From: JAYZQT01 sp036136335
GTDB lineage: Bacteria; Pseudomonadota; Alphaproteobacteria; MPNO01; UBA830
Direction of reading: 5' to 3'
Length of the DNA stretch: 64,000 nucleotides
NCBI GenBank assembly: GCA_036136335.1
Contig: JAYZQT010000054.1
Span: 55,459 to 119,458, forward strand
Part shown: positions 1 to 8,744 of the stretch, one piece after another
Layout of the letters: every line of letters begins with the position of its first letter
How positions within the stretch are numbered: position 1 is the stretch's first letter
Notes under the pieces: model-generated
What the model was told of the DNA's origin: nothing
Database searches by the model: none
Seen by the model: the letters and a program-made list of their open reading frames with translations, nothing else
Program-made: the position numbers and the translations under genes

Positions 1-262
1 ATATATCATTTTACTGCTCGGTCCCAGACCAGTTAGGCAATCACAGCATGCTCTATTGGCCGACCACTGAGTTAGAAAGTTATACATCTGAAATGGGAGC
101 ACCAGTAATTAACGTGACCACCACATTTTTATAGAAAAATTTGGTGATATGGGACAATCAGAGACTTGGCGTCAATTAACCACGCCCTATGATCAGCAAC
201 GGCCCGTTAACGCGGACTGCCTCACAAAACTCAAGGCCATTTTAGAATTCGGTAAATTTGAA
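1..262. other. Non-coding left edge
   Basis: No convincing gene is seen here. The region lies downstream of the leftward lapA-like gene. Short open frames have no Shine-Dalgarno and no recognisable sequence. In many alphaproteobacteria trp genes follow at this place, but none is visible inside the window. Confidence 0.5.
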
Positions 263-622
263 TCAGTCTTCTATCAATGTCGTCTGTTTCACAGGACCGT
301 GCGACGACGGAGCCGGTGGCAAAACGGCATTGGCCCGGGAAGCATCAGTTTCACGTTTTGCTAGCTGGTTCTCCAATTTTCGGAGGCGCCGTTCTGCACG
401 GCGGGCTCGGTGGCGCCAACCGGTCCCTCCAAGCCAGCCAATAATTAGGCCGAGCATAATTCCCAAGGCTAAAAGTCCCAATACCCAAACCGAAGCCCAA
501 ACTTCATACACGCTCCCAAACGGCCATACCTCCAATGCCAATGGCACACTGTTCTCAACAGTGAACATCCCCACCACAATCGCCAATAAGATAAAAACCA
601 AGCACCCACAAAATTGACGCAT
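263..622 (-). CDS. LapA-domain (DUF1049) inner-membrane protein
   Basis: The 119-residue product has two hydrophobic helices: one at about residues 5-26, ending in the TVENS segment typical of LapA/DUF1049 proteins, and one at about 38-60. A basic, Arg-rich amphipathic stretch then suggests a cytoplasmic coiled segment. LapA proteins take part in LPS assembly at the inner membrane in enterobacteria; a role here is inferred from the family only. The frame is open 18 codons further upstream to a GTG, but the ATG at 622 fits the family length better. It follows ihfB on the same strand with a 75-bp gap, an arrangement common in alphaproteobacteria, so the two are probably cotranscribed. Confidence 0.75.
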   Translation of the reverse strand: MRQFCGCLVFILLAIVVGMFTVENSVPLALEVWPFGSVYEVWASVWVLGLLALGIMLGLIIGWLGGTGWRHRARRAERRLRKLENQLAKRETDASRANAVLPPAPSSHGPVKQTTLIED

Positions 623-697
623 CAGACGGTGCCTCTCAGGGCGTTTATGGGACGGAAAACATCGTGCCCGCAGCACGGCATCTTGACTACGATCGGG

Positions 698-982
698 CTA
701 TTTTCGGCCGTTTAGACGTTCGCGCAAATCCTTTCCAGACTTGAAAAACGGCACGAACTTTTTTCCTACATTAACTGACTGGCCTGTTCGTGGATTGCGA
801 CCGGTTCGCGCATCGCGGGTTTTAACAGAGAACGCCCCAAAACCGCGCAGTTCCACTCTGTCGCCTCGAGAAAGCGCAGTCGAAATTTCGTCAAAAATAG
901 TAGACACTATGCGTTCCAAATCACGTTGGTAAAGGTGCGGGTTACTCGCCGAAAGTTTCAAAATCAACTCGGACTTCGTCAT
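698..982 (-). CDS. ihfB: Integration host factor subunit beta
   Basis: This 94-residue protein has the full HU/IHF fold. An N-terminal helical part starts MTKSELI, and the DNA-binding arm carries the RNPRTGQ signature at about residues 62-68, followed by the VPFFKSGKDLRERLN C-terminus diagnostic of the IHF beta subunit. IHF bends DNA and acts as an architectural factor in replication, recombination and sigma-54-dependent transcription; sigma-54 (rpoN) is also encoded in this window. The ATG at 982 is preceded by a GGAGGAGG tract about 10 nt upstream. The gene lies downstream of rpsA, as is usual in proteobacteria, but is separated from it by 403 bp. Confidence 0.97.
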   Translation of the reverse strand: MTKSELILKLSASNPHLYQRDLERIVSTIFDEISTALSRGDRVELRGFGAFSVKTRDARTGRNPRTGQSVNVGKKFVPFFKSGKDLRERLNGRK

Positions 983-1385
983 TTTTTCGGGCCCTCCTCC
1001 ACTTTACGGAGTTTCTTTATGACAACATCCCACAACTCGGATGCTCCGCAACTCTGTTTTATAATGGGTAGCTATCGCCTCCGGCGCTCCCGAATCAATG
1101 GGCCTGAGCGTGCCAGAGAGGTATCAACCCGTCAAGTGTAACGGGTCCTGCGCTAATTGTTTTTCCCAACGCACGACCAACATAGTGTATAGACTGCACA
1201 AAGCCGCCCTGAGGGAAAAACCGCGCAATATCGTCTACAAAAATCGCTTGTTTGAAATCTCGATCCCCGGCATATGCCAAATTATCTAGATTGTGGGCAA
1301 AGGTTTATTGGCCATTTTAGCGCATGCAAAAGGTAACCCATCGCGGCAACGACCGAAGTTTAAAAACGCAGGCAGTTTGCAATTT
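983..1385. other. rpsA-ihfB intergenic spacer, no gene seen
   Basis: This 403-bp gap separates two co-directional genes. No coding frame with a Shine-Dalgarno or recognisable sequence was found on either strand, and no clear terminator hairpin with a T tract. In several Rhodospirillales relatives a peptidase gene (sppA) sits between rpsA and ihfB; nothing resembling it is present here. The ihfB promoter presumably lies within this stretch. Confidence 0.5.
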
Positions 1386-3263
1386 TTATTCCTCTGGCTT
1401 GTCCTCTGCGGGTTTGTCGGCGGTCTCTTCTGGCGAATCCGTGTCTGTTTGTTCGGAAACGTCAAGAGACCCTTCGGGCGTATCTTGGGATGAGCTAGCC
1501 ACAAGGGGAGCAGCCACGTTCGCTATCACTTCCTCATCCTCATCCTCATCCTCATCCTCTTCCCGCGCGCGACTAAGCGCAGCGCCAAGTATATCCCCGA
1601 GGCTGGCGCCGGAATCTGACGAACCATAGTCGGCCATGGCTTGTTTTTCTTCTGCTGCCTCGTGAGCTTTTACAGACAAGCTCACCTTGCGCTCCCGTTT
1701 ATCAACATTGGTCACCCTCGCATCAATACGGTCTCCCACCGCAAACCGGTCCGGTCGCTGCTCGCTCCGCTCCCGCGAAAGGTCCGACCTACGAATAAAG
1801 CCTTTGACCATCCCTGAAATCGTTACTTCTAAGCCGCCCTCAGTAACCGCAGAAACCGTACATGTGATTGTTTCACCCTTTTTTATTCCCTTCATCGTTG
1901 ACACAAACGGATCATCCGAGAGTTGCTTAATACCGAGACTGATCCGTTCTTTTTCAACATCAATATCTAGGATGCGGGCGGACACAATCTGTCCTTTTTC
2001 GTACTCTTTTGAGGCTGCCTCGCCGTCTAAACTCCAGGACAAATCTGATAAATGGATCATCCCATCAATTTCACCTGGCAGTCCAATAAATAGGCCAAAC
2101 TCGGTGATATTTTTAACATCACCCTCTATGTTGTCTCCAACAGGATAGTTAGAGGAAAATTCCTCCCAAGGGTTGTCATGGCACTGTTTAAGACCGAGGC
2201 TTATTCTCCGCTTCTGAAATTCAACCTCCAGCACCATTACATCAACTTCCTGGCTAGTCGAAACGATTTTACCTGGATGAACATTTTTCTTAGTCCAACT
2301 CATCTCTGACACGTGAACAAGGCCCTCAATACCAGGCTCAAGTTCGACAAACGCACCATAGTCGGTAATGTTACTGACGCGGCCGGTGTATTTTGTACCA
2401 ATCGGGTATTTTACTTCGACACCTTCCCAAGGATCCGCATCTAACTGTTTCATACCGAGGGAAATGCGCTGATTTTCAGAATTATACCGAATTACTTGGA
2501 CGCTAACCGTTTGCCCAATTGATAGCGCCTCCGTCGGATGATTAATCCGACGCCAAGCGATGTCGGTGACGTGCAGAAGGCCATCCACACCACCAAGATC
2601 AACAAACGCACCATAGTCGGTAATATTCTTGACCATACCTTCGAGAACTTGACCTTCCTTAAGGTTAGCGAGCAGTTCATTTCGCTGTTCCGCTCGAGAT
2701 TCCTCAAGAACCGCGCGACGGGAAACAACAATGTTTCCTCGGCGACGATCCATTTTTAGAATTTGAAAGGGTTGAGGAATTCCCATCAAGGGACCAACAT
2801 CACGGATAGGACGAACATCAACTTGGCTGCCAGGTAAAAATGCCACAGCACCCGACAAATCGACGGTAAAACCCCCTTTTACCCGCCCAAAAATCGTGCC
2901 AGTCACGCGCTCTGTTTCTTCAAATGCTACCTCAAGTTGGGTCCAAGCTTCTTCGCGGCGGGCACGTTCGCGACTAAGAACGGCTTCACCATTTCGATTT
3001 TCCATACGTTCAAGGTACACATCGACAACATCGCCGACGTTAATCTCTGTAGGTTGTCCTGGTGCGCTAAATTCCTTCAAGGGCACGCGTCCCTCGGATT
3101 TTAGCCCCACATCAATCAGAGCATTATCTCCCTCTACTGACAGAACGGTCCCTTTGATCACGGAGCCCACCGTCAATTTGCCTTCGCCAAAGCTCTGCTC
3201 GAGCAGGGAGGCAAAATCTTCTATTGGCGCTGCATCAGCAACGGTTGGGTTATTGGTTGTCAT
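1386..3263 (-). CDS. rpsA: 30S ribosomal protein S1
   Basis: The 625-residue product contains six tandem S1 (OB-fold) domains. Recurrent DYGAFV.L and RISLG.KQ motifs appear in domains 3-5 (about residues 200-455). S1 helps the 30S subunit bind and unfold mRNA. The ATG at 3263 was preferred over a TTG 11 codons upstream because an AAAGGAT tract precedes it and homologues start near MTTNNPT. The C-terminus is a long acidic, low-complexity tail beginning with alternating E and D encoded by a hexanucleotide repeat. It lies downstream of cmk on the same strand with a 100-bp gap, the common cmk-rpsA order. Confidence 0.97.
   Translation of the reverse strand: MTTNNPTVADAAPIEDFASLLEQSFGEGKLTVGSVIKGTVLSVEGDNALIDVGLKSEGRVPLKEFSAPGQPTEINVGDVVDVYLERMENRNGEAVLSRERARREEAWTQLEVAFEETERVTGTIFGRVKGGFTVDLSGAVAFLPGSQVDVRPIRDVGPLMGIPQPFQILKMDRRRGNIVVSRRAVLEESRAEQRNELLANLKEGQVLEGMVKNITDYGAFVDLGGVDGLLHVTDIAWRRINHPTEALSIGQTVSVQVIRYNSENQRISLGMKQLDADPWEGVEVKYPIGTKYTGRVSNITDYGAFVELEPGIEGLVHVSEMSWTKKNVHPGKIVSTSQEVDVMVLEVEFQKRRISLGLKQCHDNPWEEFSSNYPVGDNIEGDVKNITEFGLFIGLPGEIDGMIHLSDLSWSLDGEAASKEYEKGQIVSARILDIDVEKERISLGIKQLSDDPFVSTMKGIKKGETITCTVSAVTEGGLEVTISGMVKGFIRRSDLSRERSEQRPDRFAVGDRIDARVTNVDKRERKVSLSVKAHEAAEEKQAMADYGSSDSGASLGDILGAALSRAREEDEDEDEDEEVIANVAAPLVASSSQDTPEGSLDVSEQTDTDSPEETADKPAEDKPEE
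1531..1562. repeat. Hexanucleotide tandem repeat in rpsA tail
   Basis: On the + strand the unit TCCTCA is repeated four times in a row, followed by a degenerate copy (TCCTCTTCC). Read on the minus strand it encodes an alternating Glu/Asp run in the acidic C-terminal tail of S1. Because the unit is 6 bp, copy-number changes would alter tail length without breaking the frame. Confidence 0.85.
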
Positions 3264-3363
3264 TTGTCTTGGTTCATCCTTTCTCTGGAAAGACAACGGC
3301 GCCTCCGAGGCCCCCTTAGCGGCGCCGACCCCACAGACCTCTTCAGCTATTCCATTTGTCCCG

Positions 3364-4005
3364 CTATCGAATGAAAGACATGGCCAAGGCGAAAGCAGCT
3401 TCAGCGTTTAAATTTGTCGTATCAATGACAGACGCTTCTGCCGCGGGTGCCAAAGGTGCGACAGCACGGGTACGGTCCCGATGATCGCGTTCCCTCATAT
3501 CCTGCAGAACGCGCGCAGGTATACCCTCAACGCCTCGATCCTGCAACTCTTTAACCCGCCGCCTGACGCGCACATTAATATCAGCATCAACAAAAAATTT
3601 ATAATCCGCTGATGGGCATATGACAGTTCCGATATCTCGTCCGTCGATAACCACACCTAGCGCATCGTTCGGCGGGTTATCGGCAAACCGGCGTTGAACT
3701 CCAATCAAAACGTCGCGCACCTCTGGTTTAGCAGCAACAATGCCGGCTGCCTGGCCAGTTTCTTCGTCTCGTAGCATAGGATTCAAAAAATCCGTGGTAT
3801 CTGGATCGAGCTTCAGGGCCGCCCTAACAGCCGCCTCGGTGTCAGAAGGATTTTTGCCCGCGTCGAGGAGAGAGAGGGCAACGGATCTGTATAGAAGACC
3901 ACTATCGAGGTAGGCATAACCCAAGTCTGTAGCCATCCGGCGGGCCATGGTACCTTTCCCACTGGCCGCCGTTCCATCGATGGCAATGACAACAGTCCTA
4001 CTCAT
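3364..4005 (-). CDS. cmk: Cytidylate kinase
   Basis: The 213-residue enzyme phosphorylates CMP/dCMP with ATP in pyrimidine nucleotide salvage. The P-loop IDGTAASGKGT lies at about residues 8-18, in the form typical of bacterial CMP kinases. A DSGLLYR substrate-binding motif follows, then DGRDIGTV, and an R-rich LID region (RERDHRDRTR). The ATG at 4005 overlaps the aroA stop by 8 nt, which points to translational coupling. The frame stays open upstream for 8 codons, but homologues begin at MSRTVVIAIDG. It sits in the aroA-cmk-rpsA order conserved in proteobacteria. Confidence 0.96.
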   Translation of the reverse strand: MSRTVVIAIDGTAASGKGTMARRMATDLGYAYLDSGLLYRSVALSLLDAGKNPSDTEAAVRAALKLDPDTTDFLNPMLRDEETGQAAGIVAAKPEVRDVLIGVQRRFADNPPNDALGVVIDGRDIGTVICPSADYKFFVDADINVRVRRRVKELQDRGVEGIPARVLQDMRERDHRDRTRAVAPLAPAAEASVIDTTNLNAEAAFALAMSFIR

Positions 4006-5326
4006 CCGGAAGACCAAAATTACCACCAAGTCCGGTCATTAAATCCAAAAAACCAGGGAAGCTAGTGCCGATGGCTGCGGCATTGTCAATCACAACCGGT
4101 GACTGCGTGCCCATCCCCATCACCAAAAAAGACATCGCCATCCGGTGATCGAGTTTAGTCGCGATCTCCGCGCTCCCAGTGGGAGGTCCACCGCATCCCT
4201 CAATCACGATATCATCTTTGTCCGCCCTGGCAGAAACGCCACAGGCATTAAGGCCGTCAATTATACCCGAAAAACGATCACTCTCTTTTACCCTTAATTC
4301 CCCCAACCCACACAGCCGTGTCTCCCCCGAGGCGAACGCTCCCGCGATTGCCGCAATTGGGTATTCGTCAATCATGGAGGGGGCACGATCCGCAGGAACA
4401 TGGGTACCCCGAAGTGGTCGGTACCGAAACGTGATATCGCCTATAAGTTCTCCCGCAGAATCGCGTTTATTTTGGAATTCAATGTCTGCTCCCATATCCA
4501 CTAAAGTTTTAAAGAGCCCGGTGCGTAATGAATTTAATCCGACATGTTCGATCGTTACATCTGATCCCGGCAATAACAGGGCCGCCACCCCGGGGTAAGC
4601 AGCCGATGAAGGGTCCCCTGGTACCGTGACATCCGTTGCGACCAACTCCGGATATCCTTCCAATTCGATGCGCTTTCCGCCACCGCGCAATGTATCAACT
4701 ACAACATTCGCACCAAATGACCGAAGCATGTTCTCAGTGTGATCTCTGGTCGCCGAGCGCTCGTTGACAATAGTTTTCCCGGGAGCACTCAGTCCGGCGA
4801 GCAGGATAGCGGATTTAACCTGGGCAGACGGCACGGGCATATTATATTCTATTGGTATTGGTTCAGCGGACCCATGGACAACTATTGGCATGCGCCCACT
4901 ACCCATAAAGTTGAAATTTGCGCCCATCCGGGACAGTGGTTCAATGACACGCTCCATCGGACGCGAACGCAACGATGCATCGCCCGTCAAGTGCGCAGTA
5001 ACATTCTGGGTGGACAAGAGCCCCATCAACAATCGAGCGGCCGTGCCCGAATTTCCCAAGTCGATGACATCCGGTGGCGATGCGAAGCCACCGACACCAA
5101 CACCGTTAACACACCAAACCTCTCCCGCTCTTTTTATAGAGACCCCAAAAGATCGGAGGGCAGAAGAAGTTCGAAGTACGTCCTCGGCTTCAAGGAGCCC
5201 CGTGATCCTTGTTTCGCCCACTGCCGACGCGCCAAACATTAGCGCTCGATGGGAAATAGATTTGTCACCCGGCACCCGAATTTTACCCGTTAAAGAACTG
5301 CCGGATTGGGACGCGAGTTTGTGCAC
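3998..5326 (-). CDS. aroA: 3-phosphoshikimate 1-carboxyvinyltransferase (EPSP synthase)
   Basis: The 442-residue enzyme joins PEP and shikimate-3-phosphate in the sixth step of the shikimate pathway. Recognition motifs include VPGDKSISHRALM near the N-terminus, LGNSGTAARLLMG at about residues 90-102, and RVKESDR at about 345. The frame runs 38 codons further upstream, but the GTG at 5326 has an AGGAT Shine-Dalgarno 6 nt before it and gives the family-standard N-terminus. It is the first gene of the leftward aroA-cmk-rpsA group and is divergent from the FYDLN-domain gene; the promoter should lie in the 159-bp gap. Confidence 0.96.
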   Translation of the reverse strand: MHKLASQSGSSLTGKIRVPGDKSISHRALMFGASAVGETRITGLLEAEDVLRTSSALRSFGVSIKRAGEVWCVNGVGVGGFASPPDVIDLGNSGTAARLLMGLLSTQNVTAHLTGDASLRSRPMERVIEPLSRMGANFNFMGSGRMPIVVHGSAEPIPIEYNMPVPSAQVKSAILLAGLSAPGKTIVNERSATRDHTENMLRSFGANVVVDTLRGGGKRIELEGYPELVATDVTVPGDPSSAAYPGVAALLLPGSDVTIEHVGLNSLRTGLFKTLVDMGADIEFQNKRDSAGELIGDITFRYRPLRGTHVPADRAPSMIDEYPIAAIAGAFASGETRLCGLGELRVKESDRFSGIIDGLNACGVSARADKDDIVIEGCGGPPTGSAEIATKLDHRMAMSFLVMGMGTQSPVVIDNAAAIGTSFPGFLDLMTGLGGNFGLPDE

Positions 5327-5485
5327 GATTCTATCCTGAGAATATTGACCATAATAACATAATGACACCGACGCTCTATCAAAAATCACATAATAATACA
5401 GCGCTGCTGGATTTTGGTTTTGACAGAACCCACCGAACATGGCAAAGGCTGCCGTTCAGATTAAACATATAAAATGGAGGCCACC

Positions 5486-5857
5486 TTGGCGAAGCCTAAT
5501 TGGGGGTTAAAACGCACGTGCCTAAGTTGTGGCGAGCGTTTCTACGACATGAAGCGTGATCCAATCGTTTGTCCCACTTGCGAAGCAGTGCTTGATCCAC
5601 TAGCACTTGTTCGTCCTCGCCGCGCTCGAGCAGCGGCTGCGGCAAGTCAAGCTAAGGCCAAAGCTAAGGCCAAGGCAGCCTCTGAAGCACAGGAGTTATC
5701 CAACCAAGCCGCCCTTATAGGCGATGATGAATTAGAGGTGGACGCCGATAACCTCGATCTCGGGAACGATGACGAAGATCTAATTGCCGACAACGACGGG
5801 CTAGAAGTTGATGCGGAGATATCGGAAGCGTTAGAGAACGTGAAAGAAGACAAATAG
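5486..5857 (+). CDS. TIGR02300 / FYDLN acid domain protein
   Basis: This 123-residue protein of unknown function has an N-terminal zinc-ribbon with two CxxC pairs (CLSC and CPTC, about residues 13-35). The FYDM motif between them corresponds to FYDLN in the family. Next comes an Ala/Lys-rich linker (AKAKAKA) from repeated codons, then a strongly acidic C-terminal half. The family occurs widely in alphaproteobacteria. The start is taken as TTG at 5486, giving the standard N-terminus AKPNWG. The ATG at 5474 lies inside the ATGGAGG sequence that would be the Shine-Dalgarno for this TTG. It precedes tRNA-Ala in the same direction. Confidence 0.85.
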   Translation: MAKPNWGLKRTCLSCGERFYDMKRDPIVCPTCEAVLDPLALVRPRRARAAAAASQAKAKAKAKAASEAQELSNQAALIGDDELEVDADNLDLGNDDEDLIADNDGLEVDAEISEALENVKEDK

Positions 5858-5914
5858 AAGAAATATGTTTGTAGCACAAAATTCATCCTGATCAATTGTA
5901 GGTGACGCATAAAC

Positions 5915-5990
<76 letters not shown>

Positions 5991-6011
5991 AACAGTCCAT
6001 AAAAATGGAGA

Positions 6012-6041
6012 AAGAACCGCAGTTTTCTGCGGTTCTTTTTT
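6012..6041 (+). terminator. Rho-independent terminator of tRNA-Ala
   Basis: A perfect 11-bp hairpin (AAGAACCGCAG, loop TTTT, CTGCGGTTCTT) runs directly into a T tract. It lies 21 nt after the tRNA CCA end and is the clearest intrinsic terminator in the window. Confidence 0.93.
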
Positions 6042-6276
6042 GTTCTAATTTCATATCAGATCGCAGCTCAGACTAGCGCATTACTGCAACAAGTTTAAAC
6101 ATTTCCGTAAAACAGCTGATAGTAAACTTAAAAACACGATACAAAATACGCATTAGAAAAGGGTTGTTTATCTATGTTCTTCATATGAGAACCTTGAGAG
6201 GCGCAAAACGGTTTCTGATTGAAAAAGTTTGAGTGACTTCGAAGATGGAATTGGTCACAAATCATCGGGGGTAATC

Positions 6277-6744
6277 ATGGACGCAAAAAAACTTATCTAT
6301 CCACTTGTGGCAGTAGTGGCACTTCTGATCATCCATTCATATGCTAGTAGCCCTTTAGTCCAATTGGCGGCGCAGGGGTCATATTTTGATGGTCTCATCC
6401 AAGCATTTTTAGGTGGATACGGAAATACATTGTGCGCTCTTGCGGCTTTGATTTGCTCGATTGTAGGGACGATAAGAAATTTGTTGTCAGCCGCCGGGGG
6501 GTTGGGAGCACTGCTTTCAGGGAAGTTGATTGGTTTGCTCAACTTGTTGATCACTCTGGTTGCTATTTTCGGTAACGGCGTAGTCGGTTACTTAAAACTC
6601 ATTGGAGGTAATGAAAGGTCCAGAGAAGTATACACAAGCTTGCTGGGAACTGGTTTCTTTGAAGTTGTTATATGCGTAGGTCTGATACTTGCTTTTTTCT
6701 TAAAACCAAAACGTGAAAGCATCAAAGCACCAACTGATGGGTGA
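6277..6744 (+). CDS. Orphan four-helix membrane protein, function unknown
   Basis: I do not recognise this 155-residue protein. Hydropathy by eye suggests four membrane helices: about residues 7-25, 45-65, 75-108 (a Gly/Leu-rich segment, possibly one or two helices) and 128-148. The C-terminal tail is basic and polar (KPKRESIK). The ATG at 6277 is preceded by GGGGGTA at good spacing; the frame is open upstream to a TTG with no such signal. It stands alone, with about 290 bp of non-coding DNA upstream and 755 bp downstream, at the start of the accessory region after tRNA-Ala. The window gives no clue to its function. Confidence 0.6.
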   Translation: MDAKKLIYPLVAVVALLIIHSYASSPLVQLAAQGSYFDGLIQAFLGGYGNTLCALAALICSIVGTIRNLLSAAGGLGALLSGKLIGLLNLLITLVAIFGNGVVGYLKLIGGNERSREVYTSLLGTGFFEVVICVGLILAFFLKPKRESIKAPTDG

Positions 6745-7499
6745 TCAACTCACCAGACGCTAATTCCAACCAAAAATTGCGTGCTGCATCATTCATTGAT
6801 CGCGCTTGGCACCTAGTCGCAGAAAAAGAAAAATGCATGCTGACACATCCGTATATAGTCCCGAAGTAACGAAAATATTGCATGGTGATCCATTCACAAT
6901 CTGAAAACATAGTTAAACGCGAGAGCATACCCATCCACGGAATACCGATTGTTATCCAGAAGTCTGCGGCTCTATAGTTCTGTCCAATCTTGGTTCGTCA
7001 ATGAGGATCAAAGGATAAATTTTTCACCAAAAGGTCTGAATTTTCTAAGAGCCGGTGCTAGGCGCGGACGCCTTTCCACAACCTTCTTTAGAGATCCCAA
7101 AGTCCAGGGAAACCACTGATAGGTTGGGTTGTGTGTTCAAAAAAATATCAGGGATGTTCAGCGCCAACTGCGCCACAAAAGCTCACGCGGGTTCCGAAAA
7201 AACACAGGGGCGTACAGTTTCTGGAACAATTACAAAAATTACTAAACTTTTTAAATAACGTATTTCGACAATCGTTCTTTTTAGAGCTACAAATATCTTT
7301 CGATAAAGAAGGTTAGAGTTCGCTAAATCCAGCAGTTTTTCATGAAACTGCAAACCAAATTACCAGATCTCAACATTTTGTTGCGCTCTTTAACCATTTG
7401 CATCGTATCTAACCTGTCTCGCAAAATAATGTCTAAGCAAGGCGAGTTGTTTTTTTTAAGAAGGTTCGCAGTCGTTCAGGTGTTGCAAGGAGGTGAACT
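6745..7499. other. 755-bp non-coding stretch, possibly decayed
   Basis: No intact gene is seen on either strand. One segment (6915-6977, + strand) reads VKRESIPIHGIPIVIQKSAAL and then stops. IPIHGIPIVI resembles the amidase signature region (GPLHGIPIVIKD), but no further amidase sequence could be linked to it. The rest is A+T-rich, and the frames are closed by frequent stops. The Shine-Dalgarno of the following gene (AAGGAGGTG) lies at the right end. Confidence 0.45.
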
Positions 7500-8744
7500 A
7501 TGCACCCCGTAGAATTACATTGTTGGCACTTCATGTCCTATCCGTATCTCCCTGATAACTTCGACGAAAAATACGATACCGGCTGGGTCACCGTGCCGAA
7601 CAGCCTGTGGGATAGAGAAAAAACAGACGGCCTCTATCAGGAATATATTGACCAGCTTGTGTACGGAGAGGAACTCGGATTTGATGGGTTAGTTTTAAAC
7701 GAACATCACCAGAATATCTATGGCCTGATGCCGTCGCCCAACATCATCGCAGCCGCGCTAACTCAGCGCACCTCGAAAGCGAAGATTGTCGTGCTGGGTA
7801 ATTTACTGCCCCTCCATTTAAATCCGCTACGTGTTGCCGAAGAATATGCAATGATTGATTCCATCACCAGTGGGCGGCTGGTTGCCGGATTTGCTGTAGG
7901 TGGCGGACCCGAAGCATACAATTACCAGGTTTCCTCTCCCAAGGCGCGACGACAGTTCTGGGAATCCATTGACCTGATTGTTCGGACGTGGACAGATGAA
8001 GGTCCATTCGAACACGAGGGCAGCTTTTATCCATTGCGCTATGTAAATATCTGGCCAAAACCTCGTCAGACGCCGCACCCGCCTGTATGGATACCCGGGG
8101 CACTTTCCATCGAAACAATGCAGGAGGTTGCGGGGCGGGGCTTTGATTATTTTCTATCTTCTCGAACACATGGTGCAGCAACCCGACGTGCGCGCGAGGG
8201 TTTTGCAAAGATTTTAACGGAGCACGGGGACAACTATCATCCCTTCCGGTTCGGCGTGTTGATCTCAGTGTACGTTGGCGAGACTGATGAACAAGCCAAA
8301 GAAGAATCCCAAGAAGGAATTTGGTATTTTTTAAGAAACTGCTTGAAAGGCCACCTCAGGCGCACCGGCCGCACGCTAACATTTGGTGCCGGCGTACCGT
8401 CACAGTCAATTCGATCATGGGAGGGTTATCTAAAAAACTCAGACCCAGGGGCAGCAATGCTGGGCGATGCAGTTGATTGGGAAGATCTTGATGCGAAAGC
8501 GTCAATCATTGTGGGCAGTCCGTCTACCGTGCGGGCCAAACTATGGAACCTAATTGAGGAAGCCCAAATCGGGAGATTTTTAATTCAATTCCACTTCGGC
8601 AATATGAAGCCCGAACTCGCGCGTAAAAGCATGAAGTTGTTCGCAGAAAAGGTGGCACCAGATTTACGTAAAGATTCTGCAGAACTGTTTTCCAGACAAT
8701 ACCCACAACTCGAACAAATGCCGATCATGGGAGCGGCGGAATGA
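7500..8744 (+). CDS. LLM-class flavin-dependent oxidoreductase (luciferase-like monooxygenase)
   Basis: The 414-residue protein is a bacterial luciferase-like TIM-barrel enzyme. Members use FMNH2 or F420 and O2 to oxidise organic substrates. Characteristic features are GFDGLVLNEHH at about residues 59-69, LGNLLPLHLNPLRVAEEYAMID at about 99-120, SGRLVAGFAVGG at about 124-135, and a C-terminal GSPSTVRAKL segment. It has an excellent Shine-Dalgarno (AAGGAGGTG) 5 nt before ATG. Its stop overlaps the start of the next hydrolase gene by 4 nt (ATGA), so the two are translationally coupled and probably act in one pathway. The substrate cannot be told. A flavin reductase, which such enzymes often need, is not encoded nearby. 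Confidence 0.9.
   Translation: MHPVELHCWHFMSYPYLPDNFDEKYDTGWVTVPNSLWDREKTDGLYQEYIDQLVYGEELGFDGLVLNEHHQNIYGLMPSPNIIAAALTQRTSKAKIVVLGNLLPLHLNPLRVAEEYAMIDSITSGRLVAGFAVGGGPEAYNYQVSSPKARRQFWESIDLIVRTWTDEGPFEHEGSFYPLRYVNIWPKPRQTPHPPVWIPGALSIETMQEVAGRGFDYFLSSRTHGAATRRAREGFAKILTEHGDNYHPFRFGVLISVYVGETDEQAKEESQEGIWYFLRNCLKGHLRRTGRTLTFGAGVPSQSIRSWEGYLKNSDPGAAMLGDAVDWEDLDAKASIIVGSPSTVRAKLWNLIEEAQIGRFLIQFHFGNMKPELARKSMKLFAEKVAPDLRKDSAELFSRQYPQLEQMPIMGAAE

Noticed and set aside
149..364. 71-codon + strand ORF at the left end
   Set aside because: No start signal or recognised sequence; it overlaps the 3' part of the lapA-like gene on the other strand.
1531..1562. Short tandem repeat as CRISPR-like array
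   Set aside because: It is a 6-bp microsatellite within the rpsA coding frame, with no spacers.
6722..6934. 70-codon minus-strand ORF in the spacer after the membrane protein
   Set aside because: No Shine-Dalgarno, no family resemblance, and it overlaps the 3' end of the membrane protein gene.
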